A stretch of 64,000 bases of DNA from Pseudomonas sp. GM80 (GCF_000282515.1 NZ_AKJD01000150.1:1-64000); one strand, 5' to 3'. Shown: positions 34,971-43,586, numbered from the stretch's first letter. The notes: generated by a model from the letters alone, not told the origin. Numbers and translations are program-made.

Positions 34971-36138
34971 GCAGGTGTACCTGCAGGCTGCGGATCCGGG
35001 GAATGTTCAACTCGGAGACGATATCCGCGTTGGCGAAGTCCAACGACTCAATGCCAGCGAACTGCAGATGGAGTTCTTCGCCCAGGCGACTGAACGAAAA
35101 GCGCGACTGCGGATGGGTTCGCGTCGGCTGATAGTCGCTGGTCGAACTCTCGCGAAACGCGGCACGGATGAACTGGGTTACACCCTCCTCCAGCGCCTGC
35201 AGCTGCTCCGCTGTCAGGTAAGAACGCGGCCAGATCTGGACGCTCACATCGTGCTGGGTTTCGGGCATCACCATCACCAGCAGATCGTCGCCATGGCCAT
35301 GATTGCCAGAGTCTCGAATGTGCGCGTTGATTTGCTCTAGGTACGTGGCCGCCGGCACATCGGCCTCAAACAACACGTACGCGTTGGCACTGCCTGGGCC
35401 GCGTGGTGCGCCATGCTCGAAATACACACCGTCCGGGCTCACACCAGGGAATGCGGAAATCATGGCTCGATACACCGCGTCGGTGTGCCACTGGTTGACC
35501 GCTGAGAACTGGTTACGGGTACGCAAGCGCAGATCCTCATTCGGCTCCGGATCTGCGCCTGGCGTGGTCAACCAGCCGTCAGCATTCACCACTTGGGCAA
35601 TGCCTGGCAGCGGTTCCGGCAGAATCGCGTAATAACCAGGCGCGAGGTTGAACCCTGAGCCGGTCTCGATCGCCTCAACGGGGATCTGCAGCTGCATCAG
35701 GCCGTCCGTGAACAATCCCGGCGCCGTTGTCACCAGTTGATAGATGTGTCCATTGATCGCGGCGGACTGCACGACCGTGCGGGCAGGCACCTCCATTGCC
35801 CCGCCTGGAGCCGTTCGAGTGAACAGCAAAACGCCCTGTGCTTTGGTTGCGCCCTTGCGCTCGACGTTGACTGCCCAGGCCAACATGTCGAGCCAGCTAT
35901 CCACGGCCGTTTTAACAAAGAAGTTCGGCAGCACCGTGGCGACGAAAAAGTCGAGGATCCACAGTACGGGCTTGGTCACCAGCGCGGTGACAACCCGCCA
36001 GAACGGTGAGTACGCGCTGGTGTTGCTCAGCTTGCTGCCCTGGGCACTCACCTCAGCTTCCCATGCCTGGCGCAGACCCGCGTCGGTGGTTGGGATGCCG
36101 GCGTCCGCAAGGGCCTGTTTGAAATCTACGTCGCTCAC
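34963..36138 (-). CDS. Baseplate J-like wedge protein
   Basis: The 391-residue protein is a Baseplate_J family member: it has PARTVVQSAAINGHIYQLVTTAP, the conserved ATKAQGVLLFTR region, and TRNQFSAVNQWHTDAVYRAMISAFPGV. gpJ builds the baseplate wedge that surrounds the hub. It overlaps the preceding small gene by 4 bases. Confidence 0.9.
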   Translation of the reverse strand: MSDVDFKQALADAGIPTTDAGLRQAWEAEVSAQGSKLSNTSAYSPFWRVVTALVTKPVLWILDFFVATVLPNFFVKTAVDSWLDMLAWAVNVERKGATKAQGVLLFTRTAPGGAMEVPARTVVQSAAINGHIYQLVTTAPGLFTDGLMQLQIPVEAIETGSGFNLAPGYYAILPEPLPGIAQVVNADGWLTTPGADPEPNEDLRLRTRNQFSAVNQWHTDAVYRAMISAFPGVSPDGVYFEHGAPRGPGSANAYVLFEADVPAATYLEQINAHIRDSGNHGHGDDLLVMVMPETQHDVSVQIWPRSYLTAEQLQALEEGVTQFIRAAFRESSTSDYQPTRTHPQSRFSFSRLGEELHLQFAGIESLDFANADIVSELNIPRIRSLQVHLHD

Positions 36139-36452
36139 AACGTTACCTCGATCTTGCCGAATTTCAGGGTGGTCGCCGTAACCAGGTACTGACCCGGCTG
36201 CAGCTGCGTGATCAACGCGGTGCCCGGTACCAGGCGTTCGTCTGCCTCCACCAGCAGTTCCATCTGCTGGATGCAGTCGCGTTGTTTAAGCCGATCGCGC
36301 TCTGCGACCAGCGTCACGAGCAGGCCGCTGTCGCGGATCATGTGAGCGGTGTCCTGGGCGATGCTGGCCCGGTCATCGACGAGCAGCGGCTGGCGGGAAA
36401 GATCCAGCACCAGGTCGTTGTTCTGAATCAGCAGATCGATGTATTCGCTCAT
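36135..36452 (-). CDS. DUF2590-family tail protein (gpW/gp25-like position)
   Basis: This 105-residue protein lies between the tape measure and gpJ with 4-base overlaps, the place of the gp25-like baseplate protein. Its pattern SRQPLLVDDRASIAQDTAHMIRDSGLL fits the DUF2590 family seen in K139-type phages. It is probably a baseplate wedge component. Confidence 0.78.
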   Translation of the reverse strand: MSEYIDLLIQNNDLVLDLSRQPLLVDDRASIAQDTAHMIRDSGLLVTLVAERDRLKQRDCIQQMELLVEADERLVPGTALITQLQPGQYLVTATTLKFGKIEVTL

Positions 36453-38434
36453 CCCGGCACCGACATGCTCATCATGTTTTCCAGCTCCAGTGGGGTCATC
36501 GGTTTGGCGGTGTTGATGGTCAGGGTTTCCACGTGCGTGCCCTTGTTCTGGCTGCTGTTGTTGTTCTGAATGCTGGTCAGCAGTCCGCCCTGCGGCACCG
36601 CACTCGGCCGCACAGGTGACAAACTCGGGATGGCTGCATTGATGGTGTTTTGAGCCTTCTGCGCGGCGGCAGCGCTGTCCGCGTTGTTCACGCCGATGTC
36701 AGTGCCGGGCACCTCAGGCATGGCGCCGAATTTGGTCTCGATGTTCACGCCTGGGATCTTGTTGAGCATCTCGATCAGGTTGTTGATCGAGGTGTGAAAG
36801 ATCGCGACGATGCCGTCCCAAGCGGCCTTGGCCATGCCACTCCAGCCGCCCATGGACGTGAACCAGTCAGACAGGGCCGACAACTGATCGCTGACCCACT
36901 TGAAGGCCTCACTGTTCATCAGCGCGGACGTCCATTCGTCCCAGTACACGACTGCCAAGGTGATCACGGCGATCAACGCCACAATCCCCGCGACGATCAA
37001 CAACACCGGGTTGGCCAACATCGCGGCGTTGACCAGCCAGATCGCGGCTTGCCACAGCATCATGCCGGCTCGAATAACGCCCATCGTCGTGTACATCACC
37101 ACCAGGCCCGCGACCAACAAGGCGATCACCGTCGCCTGCAGCAGAAAGCCCGCAATCGCCCGCAGGTTGAGCAGTTGCACGACTTTCCAAACGGTCACCA
37201 TCGCGAGCCAGGCCATGCGGCTGATACCGACGGCCAAGGTCAGCAAAGACATTGCGGCAATGATCGCCAGAATGGTCAGCGTGACGATGCCGATCACGCG
37301 AGCGATGTTGGGAAAGATCTGCGCCCAGCGAGCCATGGTGCTGGCAATGCCGCTGAGTTTGGCCATCAGTGGCGTGAGTATCGGCAGCAGCACCTGGCCG
37401 AACACGATGCGCAGCGCTTCAACAGCGGCAGTGAACTGCTGCCAAGGATCGACCATCGCATCAGCCATGTTCTTGGCGTCTTCGAGCCCGCGCACCTTAC
37501 CCAGTTTGTCCAGGCTGTTACGCAAACGATCGCTGTCCTTGGACAAGGCACCGATCACCTGGGCGCCTTCACCACCGAACGCCTCCACCAGTTTTGCGCT
37601 GGCAGACGCGGTGGTCAGATCGCCCAACTTGCCTTCCAGCTTGGACATGATGTCCAACATCGGCAGGGCCTTGCCCTGGTCGTCGGTGAACTTCATGCCC
37701 ATCTTCTCGGACGCCGCGCCGAGGTTTTCAAAGAAAGCCTTGTAGCGCCCGCCGGCGTCGCCGCCCTCCATGGTGCTGGACAGCGAACCGATCACCGCGA
37801 ACTGCTCGGCAATATCCACGCCGCTGGCCGTAGCAATCGCTCCCACCTCCTTGAAGGCGTCTTTAAGCTGGGCCCCGTCAGTGCGGAACAGCTGCACCGC
37901 GAGAGCAGTCTGGCCGCCCAGCTTCTCGACCCACTCGCCCTTGCCCATCGCGTCGGCCTGGCCCTTGAACAAGTTGTACATGGTGCCCACGTAGGAGCCC
38001 ATGGTTTCAGCGTCGGATTTGGTGGCCTTGGCCAGCAGGTTGCTGGTGTTGGTGAAGGTGGCCAACTGACTGCCGGTCAGGCCCTTGATGGCGCCCTCGA
38101 TGCTGTACGCCGAGGCGACAAAATCCCGTGCGTTCTCGCCGTAGTTCATCGAGAACTCAAGGGCCTTCTGATTCAACGCCGTCAGCGCGTCTTCTGCCAC
38201 GCCCAGGGATTTGACTTCGCCCAGGGCGCGGTTCATCTCCAGCGCCGGCTGCAACGATTCGTTGATACCAACGAACGCACCGGTAACACCCGCCAAGCCC
38301 ATGCCCATCGTCTTGATGTTCTTTTCGCTTTGCTCGGTCAGCTCGGAAAAGCCCATTTTCACCTTGCCCAGAGGTGCAGTGACCTTGTCGGTCAGGGCCA
38401 GGATGAAATCGAGGCGGGCACTACGGTCTGCCAT
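36449..38434 (-). CDS. Tail tape measure protein
   Basis: The 661-residue protein sets tail length and passes through the tube during injection. The N-terminal third belongs to the phage TMP_TP901-type core (ALEFSMNYGENARDFVASAYSIEGAI, then a repeated glycine-rich helical region). The middle, about residues 330-500, has several hydrophobic spans (VIGIVTLTILAIIAAMSLLTLAV and others). It begins 6 bases after the end of the frameshifted chaperone gene, the standard order in contractile and siphovirus tails. Confidence 0.93.
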   Translation of the reverse strand: MADRSARLDFILALTDKVTAPLGKVKMGFSELTEQSEKNIKTMGMGLAGVTGAFVGINESLQPALEMNRALGEVKSLGVAEDALTALNQKALEFSMNYGENARDFVASAYSIEGAIKGLTGSQLATFTNTSNLLAKATKSDAETMGSYVGTMYNLFKGQADAMGKGEWVEKLGGQTALAVQLFRTDGAQLKDAFKEVGAIATASGVDIAEQFAVIGSLSSTMEGGDAGGRYKAFFENLGAASEKMGMKFTDDQGKALPMLDIMSKLEGKLGDLTTASASAKLVEAFGGEGAQVIGALSKDSDRLRNSLDKLGKVRGLEDAKNMADAMVDPWQQFTAAVEALRIVFGQVLLPILTPLMAKLSGIASTMARWAQIFPNIARVIGIVTLTILAIIAAMSLLTLAVGISRMAWLAMVTVWKVVQLLNLRAIAGFLLQATVIALLVAGLVVMYTTMGVIRAGMMLWQAAIWLVNAAMLANPVLLIVAGIVALIAVITLAVVYWDEWTSALMNSEAFKWVSDQLSALSDWFTSMGGWSGMAKAAWDGIVAIFHTSINNLIEMLNKIPGVNIETKFGAMPEVPGTDIGVNNADSAAAAQKAQNTINAAIPSLSPVRPSAVPQGGLLTSIQNNNSSQNKGTHVETLTINTAKPMTPLELENMMSMSVPG

Positions 38435-38440
38435 GCGGGG

Positions 38441-38898
38441 TTATCCATTCAATGCGTGAGCGATGCCGTTAGCCACGGCAAACTCCGTGCGTTTCCAGTG
38501 TTCGTCATCCAGCCACTTGGCCGTGCCCATGTTTTCAATGCTGGGCTCGGCACCGGGTAGCCAGCGCATGGTCAGGGCCATCAACTGGCCCAGACCGTCC
38601 TCGGTCAGGCGCTCGGCGTATTCGAGGGCTTTTTTACGATGATCTCGACGTCAGGCGCGTACTCCTCGAGCAGCGCACCGACGATCTGCATGGTCATCAC
38701 CGGGTTAACCATGATTTCGCGCAGCTCCCCTTTCTGGGCCGGCAATACGGTGCCGCTCAGCAAGTTGAAGGACGGCGCGACCTTGTTGGTGGCGGTCATG
38801 GCGTTGAAGTACTTGGTGACGTCCTGAGGGGTCAGGGTGAAAGTGAATTCCTTGCTGCCGACTTCCAGGGTGATGTCGCGGGATTGGATCTGGCTCAT
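38441..38898 (-). CDS. Tail assembly chaperone, minus-one frameshift fusion (E+E' type)
   Basis: The zero-frame product is 97 residues from ATG 38898 to stop at 38605, beginning MSQIQSRDITLEVGSKEFTF. Near its end the codons GTA AAA AAG contain A AAA AAG (38635-38629). A minus-one slip there leads into a second frame, open without stop to 38441, giving EIIVKK followed by 62 residues that begin ALEYAERLTEDGLGQLMALT. The full product would be 152 residues. Such gene pairs ahead of the tape measure are the rule in P2 (E/E'), lambda and others, where both products guide tail tube polymerisation. The upstream in-frame start at 38952 is not supported. Confidence 0.88.
38605..38898 (-). CDS. Tail assembly chaperone, unshifted product
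   Basis: This is the 97-residue form read without frameshifting. Its C-terminus EIIVKKPSNTPSA is a short unstructured end, whereas the shifted form adds a folded-looking helical domain. It is predicted to be the major product. The first half carries SQIQSRDITLEVGSKEFTFTL typical of tail assembly chaperones of P2-like phages. Confidence 0.88.
   Translation of the reverse strand: MSQIQSRDITLEVGSKEFTFTLTPQDVTKYFNAMTATNKVAPSFNLLSGTVLPAQKGELREIMVNPVMTMQIVGALLEEYAPDVEIIVKKPSNTPSA
38629..38635 (-). other. Programmed frameshift slippery site A AAA AAG
   Basis: The heptamer fits the X XXY YYZ rule in the zero frame. A 5-bp hairpin GACCG-AGGA-CGGTC lies 23 bases further on (38593-38606); it is farther than usual for a stimulator, so its role is uncertain. 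Confidence 0.85.
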
Positions 38899-38939
38899 GT
38901 TCGTGTCCGTTGTGGTGGTTGATTGAAGGGTGATTCGGG

Positions 38940-39395
38940 TCAGCGCAGGCATACCTGGCGCACGTAGTCCTGCAGCCCCAGGATCATTTGCCGGCTGAGG
39001 GCAAGCTGGTCTCTGAGGGTGAAATAATCCGGTCGAGCGTCTGTTGCGAGTTCGGCGGTGTCTGCATCAGCCAAGCCGCCGGCGCCGGTGGCGTCTGGCG
39101 TAGTAGCGCTGCAGGTGGCTTTGACGCGCAACCGCTGACGGCCATCGGCAACATCAAGGCGCAAAGTGTCGATTTCAGTGCGTGCATGGTTCAGTTCCTG
39201 GGTGCGGGCTCGATCGATCTCATCGCGGGCGGCGAGCATTTCGCCGCTGATCCGGGCGGCTTCACGCAGGCCGTTGGCTTCGTACTGGGCGGCATCACGT
39301 TCGTCGCGTGCGGTGTCGAGTTGGCCTTGCAGGATGTCGAATCCAACGAAGGCCGCGAGGCACAGCAGCAGCGGAAACAGGATCTCGCGCAGCAT
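38940..39395 (-). CDS. i-spanin (Rz-like)
   Basis: The 151-residue protein has an N-terminal membrane anchor (LREILFPLLLCLAAFVGFDIL) and a long periplasmic coiled coil (QLDTARDERDAAQYEANGLREAARISGEML onward), the hallmark of inner-membrane spanins that help disrupt the outer membrane at lysis. I start at ATG 39395, which overlaps the endolysin stop by one base; the extension to 39413 is not needed. Another gene is nested inside it in a different frame. Confidence 0.85.
   Translation of the reverse strand: MLREILFPLLLCLAAFVGFDILQGQLDTARDERDAAQYEANGLREAARISGEMLAARDEIDRARTQELNHARTEIDTLRLDVADGRQRLRVKATCSATTPDATGAGGLADADTAELATDARPDYFTLRDQLALSRQMILGLQDYVRQVCLR
38984..39187 (-). CDS. o-spanin (Rz1-like), nested in the i-spanin gene
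   Basis: A 67-residue lipoprotein is encoded entirely inside the i-spanin gene in another frame. It has a short signal and the lipobox AVSGC, then a proline-rich tail (PPAALLRQTPPAPAAWLMQTPP). This is the known Rz/Rz1 arrangement; the outer-membrane lipoprotein meets the i-spanin across the periplasm. The start at 39187 gives the signal peptide MHALKSTLCALMLPMAVSG. Confidence 0.82.
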   Translation of the reverse strand: MHALKSTLCALMLPMAVSGCASKPPAALLRQTPPAPAAWLMQTPPNSQQTLDRIISPSETSLPSAGK

Positions 39396-39928
39396 CAGAG
39401 GCCCTCCGCGCACATGGCCGCTTCGGCGCGCCGGCGAGCGTGCAGCCCTGGCACAAACTTCTTTCGGCCCTGGGCATCGGTGACGGATGACCAGACCGGT
39501 GTCTTGCCATCAGGCCCCCACGCAAGCGCCTTGCAGCCCTCGGCAATCCGGCCGGCGTTGATCAGGCCGACGGCCCGACTGGCGCAGGTGCTTGGCACGC
39601 CGAAGTTGTGGCCGTGGCTGCTCAGCGCGTCGAATGTGTTCTGCCCGATCGCGGGATTGGTCAGGCAGTCGGCAAGTGCCAACTGGCCCTTCTCGACCAC
39701 CAGCTGCTCCACCTCGGCGCAGCGCGCCGGCGACCAGTAGTCACCGACGATCAGCGGATACGGACTGGTGTAACGGGTGATGCCCTTGCACACCGTGGGT
39801 AGGCCACGGGCCAACTGATCGCGGTAAACGACGTTCTGGCCTTCGCCTTCCCAGTTGCCCAGGAACGCGAGCAGCGGAGCGCTGGCCAGTACGATCGCAC
39901 CGGTGGCGATCTTGTTACGCAGGCTCAT
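39395..39928 (-). CDS. Endolysin, GH24 lysozyme with SAR-like N-terminus
   Basis: The 177-residue lysozyme cuts the peptidoglycan sugar backbone. Its N-terminus (residues 5-24, KIATGAIVLASAPLLAFLG) is weakly hydrophobic and Ala/Gly rich, as in signal-arrest-release endolysins exported by Sec. The likely catalytic set is Glu27 (NWEGEG), Asp37 (YRDQLARG) and Thr45 (PTVCKG); spacing differs slightly from the usual E-8-D-5-T. It overlaps the gene before by 4 bases. Confidence 0.87.
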   Translation of the reverse strand: MSLRNKIATGAIVLASAPLLAFLGNWEGEGQNVVYRDQLARGLPTVCKGITRYTSPYPLIVGDYWSPARCAEVEQLVVEKGQLALADCLTNPAIGQNTFDALSSHGHNFGVPSTCASRAVGLINAGRIAEGCKALAWGPDGKTPVWSSVTDAQGRKKFVPGLHARRRAEAAMCAEGL

Positions 39929-40221
39929 GGGAACAGCACCCGCAGCAAGGCCGGCCCAACCATCTGCGCCACGACGCCCAGCACGGTCAACACTGCGAGC
40001 ATGCGGGTCACCTTGGTGCCGATGTCGGACACCGTGGCTGTGAGCTCGCGCTGGCCGTCATTCAGATCCGAAAGCTGGACGGCCATGTGTTCAAACTCGC
40101 CTTCCAATCGCGTGACGCGCGTCGGCACGGTTTCATGACGATCTTCCAGATCGGTGACACGGTGCTCGAGCACAGCGAAACGGCTTTCCAGACTGGCTTT
40201 GGGCGTGGCGCGAGCGTTCAT
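39925..40221 (-). CDS. Putative holin or membrane lysis protein (one C-terminal span)
   Basis: The 98-residue protein is a charged coiled coil (about residues 10-70) ending in a single hydrophobic span (MLAVLTVLGVVAQMVGPALLRVLF). This resembles XhlA/hemolysin-like lysis proteins. It sits just ahead of the endolysin. It is the only obvious holin candidate; a class III holin is possible but unproven. Confidence 0.65.
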   Translation of the reverse strand: MNARATPKASLESRFAVLEHRVTDLEDRHETVPTRVTRLEGEFEHMAVQLSDLNDGQRELTATVSDIGTKVTRMLAVLTVLGVVAQMVGPALLRVLFP

Positions 40222-40430
40222 CGGCGCTGTCCTTGTTCAACAACGGTTTGGCACGGCACGCAGCGGGTGATGCCGCCCAGCGCCTGGCGTTTTTCCGGGA
40301 TCGGGTTATCGCAATCTTCACAGTGGGTCAGGCTGGGCCCGCTCGGCCGCGCTTGGGCGAGCTGGGCGGCAATCGCCTGGTCACGCTGACGTTGCTCCAG
40401 CGCCTGGGCACGATCGAACGGGCAGACCAT
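40218..40430 (-). CDS. TraR/DksA-type zinc finger protein
   Basis: The 70-residue protein has an N-terminal helix (DRAQALEQRQRDQAIAAQLAQ) and a four-cysteine finger (CEDCDNPIPEKR...ITRCVPC), the TraR/DksA C4 type. In phages such proteins can act on RNA polymerase to change host transcription. It lies in the lysis segment directly after the tail tube gene, an arrangement seen in P2-like phages. Confidence 0.88.
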   Translation of the reverse strand: MVCPFDRAQALEQRQRDQAIAAQLAQARPSGPSLTHCEDCDNPIPEKRQALGGITRCVPCQTVVEQGQRR

Positions 40431-40879
40431 CAGCGCAGGCCCTCGATCTCGGCCGCAGCCAGGTACGGCACGCCGTTCACACGGATGAAGTCCGGACTGG
40501 AAACGTCGAAAGGCACCTTGTGCTTCGATTTCTCGCCGCCTTTTGGATCGACGCTGAGCAGGCTGGATACCTTCAACTTGCAGCCGAAGGCCTCAATGCG
40601 CAGTTCCTCATCGCCGGCTTTGGCGAAGAAGACCGAGTCGAAGGGCTCCAACTGGCGGAAGCTGCCGGCAGAACGCGCTGCCTCGATCAGTAGATTGAAG
40701 TTGCTGGTGTCGAACTCGAACTCGCCACTAGCAGAAACATCGCCGTCGACGGTGCCGTTGGGCACGCCACGGGATTGCGCTACGGCGGTGTTGTCGGTGA
40801 TGTCCAAGCTGCAGCTTTCGACATGAATCTGCAGGTCGCCCAGGTTGATGTCGAAGTTTTTACCGCCAATACGGGACAT
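40430..40879 (-). CDS. Tail tube protein (DUF2597)
   Basis: The 149-residue protein beginning MSRIGGKNFDINLGDLQIHVESCSLDITDN matches the DUF2597 family, the K139/HP1-type tail tube. It is beta-rich. It follows the sheath gene by 5 bases, the universal sheath-tube pairing of contractile tails. Confidence 0.88.
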   Translation of the reverse strand: MSRIGGKNFDINLGDLQIHVESCSLDITDNTAVAQSRGVPNGTVDGDVSASGEFEFDTSNFNLLIEAARSAGSFRQLEPFDSVFFAKAGDEELRIEAFGCKLKVSSLLSVDPKGGEKSKHKVPFDVSSPDFIRVNGVPYLAAAEIEGLR

Positions 40880-40884
40880 AGGGG

Positions 40885-42000
40885 TTACTCCGAATCGTCA
40901 TTGGAAAGATCCAGGGCGATGTTCGCCGTCAGATCTTTAGGGCAGTTGAGCGGGCGGATCTTGATGTAGATCTCGACCTTGGTTTTGCTGGTCCAGGTCA
41001 GGACGATATCGCCGTCCTTGGGGGACTCGATTTCACCCGGGAACACCTGACCCGCGAACGTGGTGGACTTGGCCATCTGGCGCAGTGGCTTCATGAACGC
41101 GCTGATGGCGGCGGCCATGCTGTTGGGCGAATTGTTCAGGCGGCGATCACCGACGCGACGGATCAACAGCGGGCGAATCTGGCGAGCGGCCTTATCGGCA
41201 AGACGCAGGTACTCGACCACCAGGTAGTCGCTCGCCGGCGCGTCGAGCATGTTGCCGTCCCCCCAGAAAACACCCGGATAGTCGGGATAGGTCTGCGACA
41301 CGGAGAAACGAGCGCTATCCAGCTCGGCGCGGATCGAGGACGGCAGCGGAACTCCGTCTTTGTCGACCGGAACCGGGCCCAAACCGAGCAATGCACCGGA
41401 AGCAACGCGCATCGGGCTGTCCGCAATGCTGACAGCGGCGTCTGCCAGTCGACCCGCCAGTACGCCTTGGTCGTTACCGTGCAGTTGCGGCGCGACCAGG
41501 ACACGCGGCGCTGCCAGGCCTTCTGTAATTGCCTTCTGCTCGAGCAGATAGTCCGACCAGGTCTGTTGCCCGGTGATGCCTGCACTGCAGGCCATGACGA
41601 ACACACGACGGCCGTATTTGTTGTTCAGTGCCACGGCAGCGTCATGCATGGCCGAAAGCTCTGCACCGGCTGTCACCGGCTGGGTGATTACCACCGCTTC
41701 AACGGAGAAGCCTTTCTGCTGGGCCAATTCGAGGGCATCGGCCCATTCGCCGTCTGCCGCGATCGGCGCCGCCAGGCAAGCCCAACGGTCACCGCCGTTC
41801 TGGCGTGCTGCGGTGATCTGGGTTTTCAGATCGCTCGACGGAGCGCCCAGCATCAAGTCCAGATCGCTGTCGGTGTTCAAAGGAATCAGGCTACCGACGC
41901 TTTTTGCGCCGGGCCCGATGAATAGGAAATAGCGCTCGATCTCGGTCACGGCGCCTTGGCCGAGGTTGAGATTGTTTACGCTGACTTTGCCAAGTGCCAT
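40885..42000 (-). CDS. Contractile tail sheath (DUF2586)
   Basis: A 371-residue sheath protein of the DUF2586 family, beginning MALGKVSVNNLNLGQGAVTEIERYFLF and including RVFVMACSAGITGQQTWSDYLLEQ. Sheath contraction drives the tube through the envelope. It differs from P2 gpFI and indicates the HP1/K139 tail type. Confidence 0.88.
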   Translation of the reverse strand: MALGKVSVNNLNLGQGAVTEIERYFLFIGPGAKSVGSLIPLNTDSDLDLMLGAPSSDLKTQITAARQNGGDRWACLAAPIAADGEWADALELAQQKGFSVEAVVITQPVTAGAELSAMHDAAVALNNKYGRRVFVMACSAGITGQQTWSDYLLEQKAITEGLAAPRVLVAPQLHGNDQGVLAGRLADAAVSIADSPMRVASGALLGLGPVPVDKDGVPLPSSIRAELDSARFSVSQTYPDYPGVFWGDGNMLDAPASDYLVVEYLRLADKAARQIRPLLIRRVGDRRLNNSPNSMAAAISAFMKPLRQMAKSTTFAGQVFPGEIESPKDGDIVLTWTSKTKVEIYIKIRPLNCPKDLTANIALDLSNDDSE

Positions 42001-42011
42001 GCAGTGCCTCG

Positions 42012-42689
42012 TTAGCGGGATGAGTTAAGAATTTGTTCAAACACCTGGTTAACCAGCTGACTGGTTTCCTGTCCGGTGCTGACGCCCAGGAACTGGCGCT
42101 TGGGCAGGATGATTTCCCAGCTCTGCTTGCCGGCGCCGTCAGCTTTTTCGCCTGACAAAATGCGGATCAGAAGCCCGGCCTTGGCATAACTCACGTGCTG
42201 CTGAATCCAGGCTACGGCGGGACGCTTCGCGGTTTTTTTGCCGGCCTGGCGCACTTTGAAACCCAGATTCCGTAAGCGCTTGGCCTGCTTGTCGGTTGCT
42301 GCCAAACCTTCCGGCACACGGTTCCACTGGCGCATCTGCGCGGCGGTTCGGCGCTCTGACGCACCGTGGTGTTGTTGGGCGGCGACCCAACTGGTCAAGC
42401 CGTTACGCCAGCCCAAGGTCGCGCTGTCGGGGGTCAGGTTGGTGACCTGAAGCAACTTGCCCAGGCCGGCCTCCATCTTCTTTTTGCCCTTGCTGTCGCC
42501 TTTGCGAGCATCGAACGGTGAGCCGTCCAGGTTCTGCTGTTCGCGGATCCGCTTGCGGCTTATGGTCCGGACTCGCTTGCTGACGTTGTTCAGCAGTCGC
42601 CGGCGCAACTGCGGCGCAAGACTCAACAAGGCCAATTGCGCGTCCACGCTCAACTGCCCTTGCAGGTCGAGGTCGAGAGCGCTACTCGC
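42012..42689 (-). CDS. Virion morphogenesis/tail completion protein (gpS-like)
   Basis: From GTG 42689 the protein is 225 residues, starting VASSALDLDLQGQL; the longer frame to 42764 runs deep into the preceding gene. It is basic with RRLLNNVSKRVRTISRKRIREQQNLDGSPF, the pattern of phage virion morphogenesis proteins (P2 gpS). It helps finish the tail. It overlaps gpR by 8 bases. Confidence 0.82.
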   Translation of the reverse strand, partial: ASSALDLDLQGQLSVDAQLALLSLAPQLRRRLLNNVSKRVRTISRKRIREQQNLDGSPFDARKGDSKGKKKMEAGLGKLLQVTNLTPDSATLGWRNGLTSWVAAQQHHGASERRTAAQMRQWNRVPEGLAATDKQAKRLRNLGFKVRQAGKKTAKRPAVAWIQQHVSYAKAGLLIRILSGEKADGAGKQSWEIILPKRQFLGVSTGQETSQLVNQVFEQILNSSR

Positions 42690-43128
42690 CACGGTTTCGC
42701 ACCTCGCCGCGCTCGGCCGTCCAAAGATCAAACGGCACCAGCCCCCACTTTTTGCCAAACGCATCGACCAGTCCGTCAGGATCCTCGGCCAGGTGCTGGG
42801 CCTCCACGAACTCCAGCGTCAGTTCCAAGTCGGCTTCGTCGGGGGTGATCTGGTCGACAGCAAAGATCGGCGCCGGCAGGTCGTCGTCGCGGTCGGGATC
42901 GTTGGATTCCAACCAGCCGCCGAGCAGCGCCATCAGCAATGCCGGGTTGCCGGCGAATCGCTCGATCTGGAATACGGCGCGGTAACGCATATCGCCCATG
43001 TGCAGGCCTTGGGTGCCCGGTTTCCAGATCAGATCGAGGTTGACCTGCTCGGCCCAGCTGTCGATCTGCTCCGGCAGCACCAGATTGAGGCTGATCAGGT
43101 AGGTGGTCAGGGCGCGAAGCTTGTTCAT
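42682..43128 (-). CDS. Tail completion protein (gpR-like)
   Basis: The 148-residue protein beginning MNKLRALTTYLISLNLVLPEQIDSWAEQ has the position and size of P2 gpR, which caps the tail. It is acidic and helical at the N-terminus. It overlaps gpL by 4 bases. Confidence 0.8.
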   Translation of the reverse strand: MNKLRALTTYLISLNLVLPEQIDSWAEQVNLDLIWKPGTQGLHMGDMRYRAVFQIERFAGNPALLMALLGGWLESNDPDRDDDLPAPIFAVDQITPDEADLELTLEFVEAQHLAEDPDGLVDAFGKKWGLVPFDLWTAERGEVRNRGE

Positions 43129-43586
43129 AGCAGCGCCGCCGTCATGCGGCCACGGCCCTGCAGCGAGCGCACCGCTTGCTGGCTGAATGCCAGGAAGGTC
43201 TCCGGGCGATCAGGCAACTCTTTGCCCAGGTTCTCGGCGCTGTCGCGGCGGATGATCGACACGAATTGAGGCAACAGACTGGCTTTCGCCCTGCAATACA
43301 CCGCGCGCTTGTACGTCGCTACGTGAAAAGTGGACTCGCGCAGCACCGTAGGGTCAGCAGATTCCAAGGTAATGACACCTGCGCTCTGCCAACGGGCCTT
43401 GCACTTGGCCAGGTCGCTGTTGACCTCGGTCATCGCCGTGGTCAACTCAGCAGTCAGCAGTTCCACCAGGTATTCCGCCGGCAGGCGATAACCCTTCTGG
43501 AACTCAGCCACATCGAGCTTCGGCCAGAAGCCGTCGTTCTCGATCGCCAGTTCCACAAGAGTGGTGGGTTTACCTGAAAAGCTCAT
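43125..43586 (-). CDS. Head completion protein (gpL-like)
   Basis: The 153-residue protein, with GYRLPAEYLVELLTAELTTAMTEVNSDL, matches the head-completion gpL family that stabilises filled heads. It follows the small terminase after a 96-base gap in which I see nothing clear. Confidence 0.82.
   Translation of the reverse strand: MSFSGKPTTLVELAIENDGFWPKLDVAEFQKGYRLPAEYLVELLTAELTTAMTEVNSDLAKCKARWQSAGVITLESADPTVLRESTFHVATYKRAVYCRAKASLLPQFVSIIRRDSAENLGKELPDRPETFLAFSQQAVRSLQGRGRMTAALL

Noticed and set aside
36650..38560. 636-codon plus-strand open frame
   Set aside because: Antisense to the tape measure gene, full of His/Arg/Gln, no recognisable domain.
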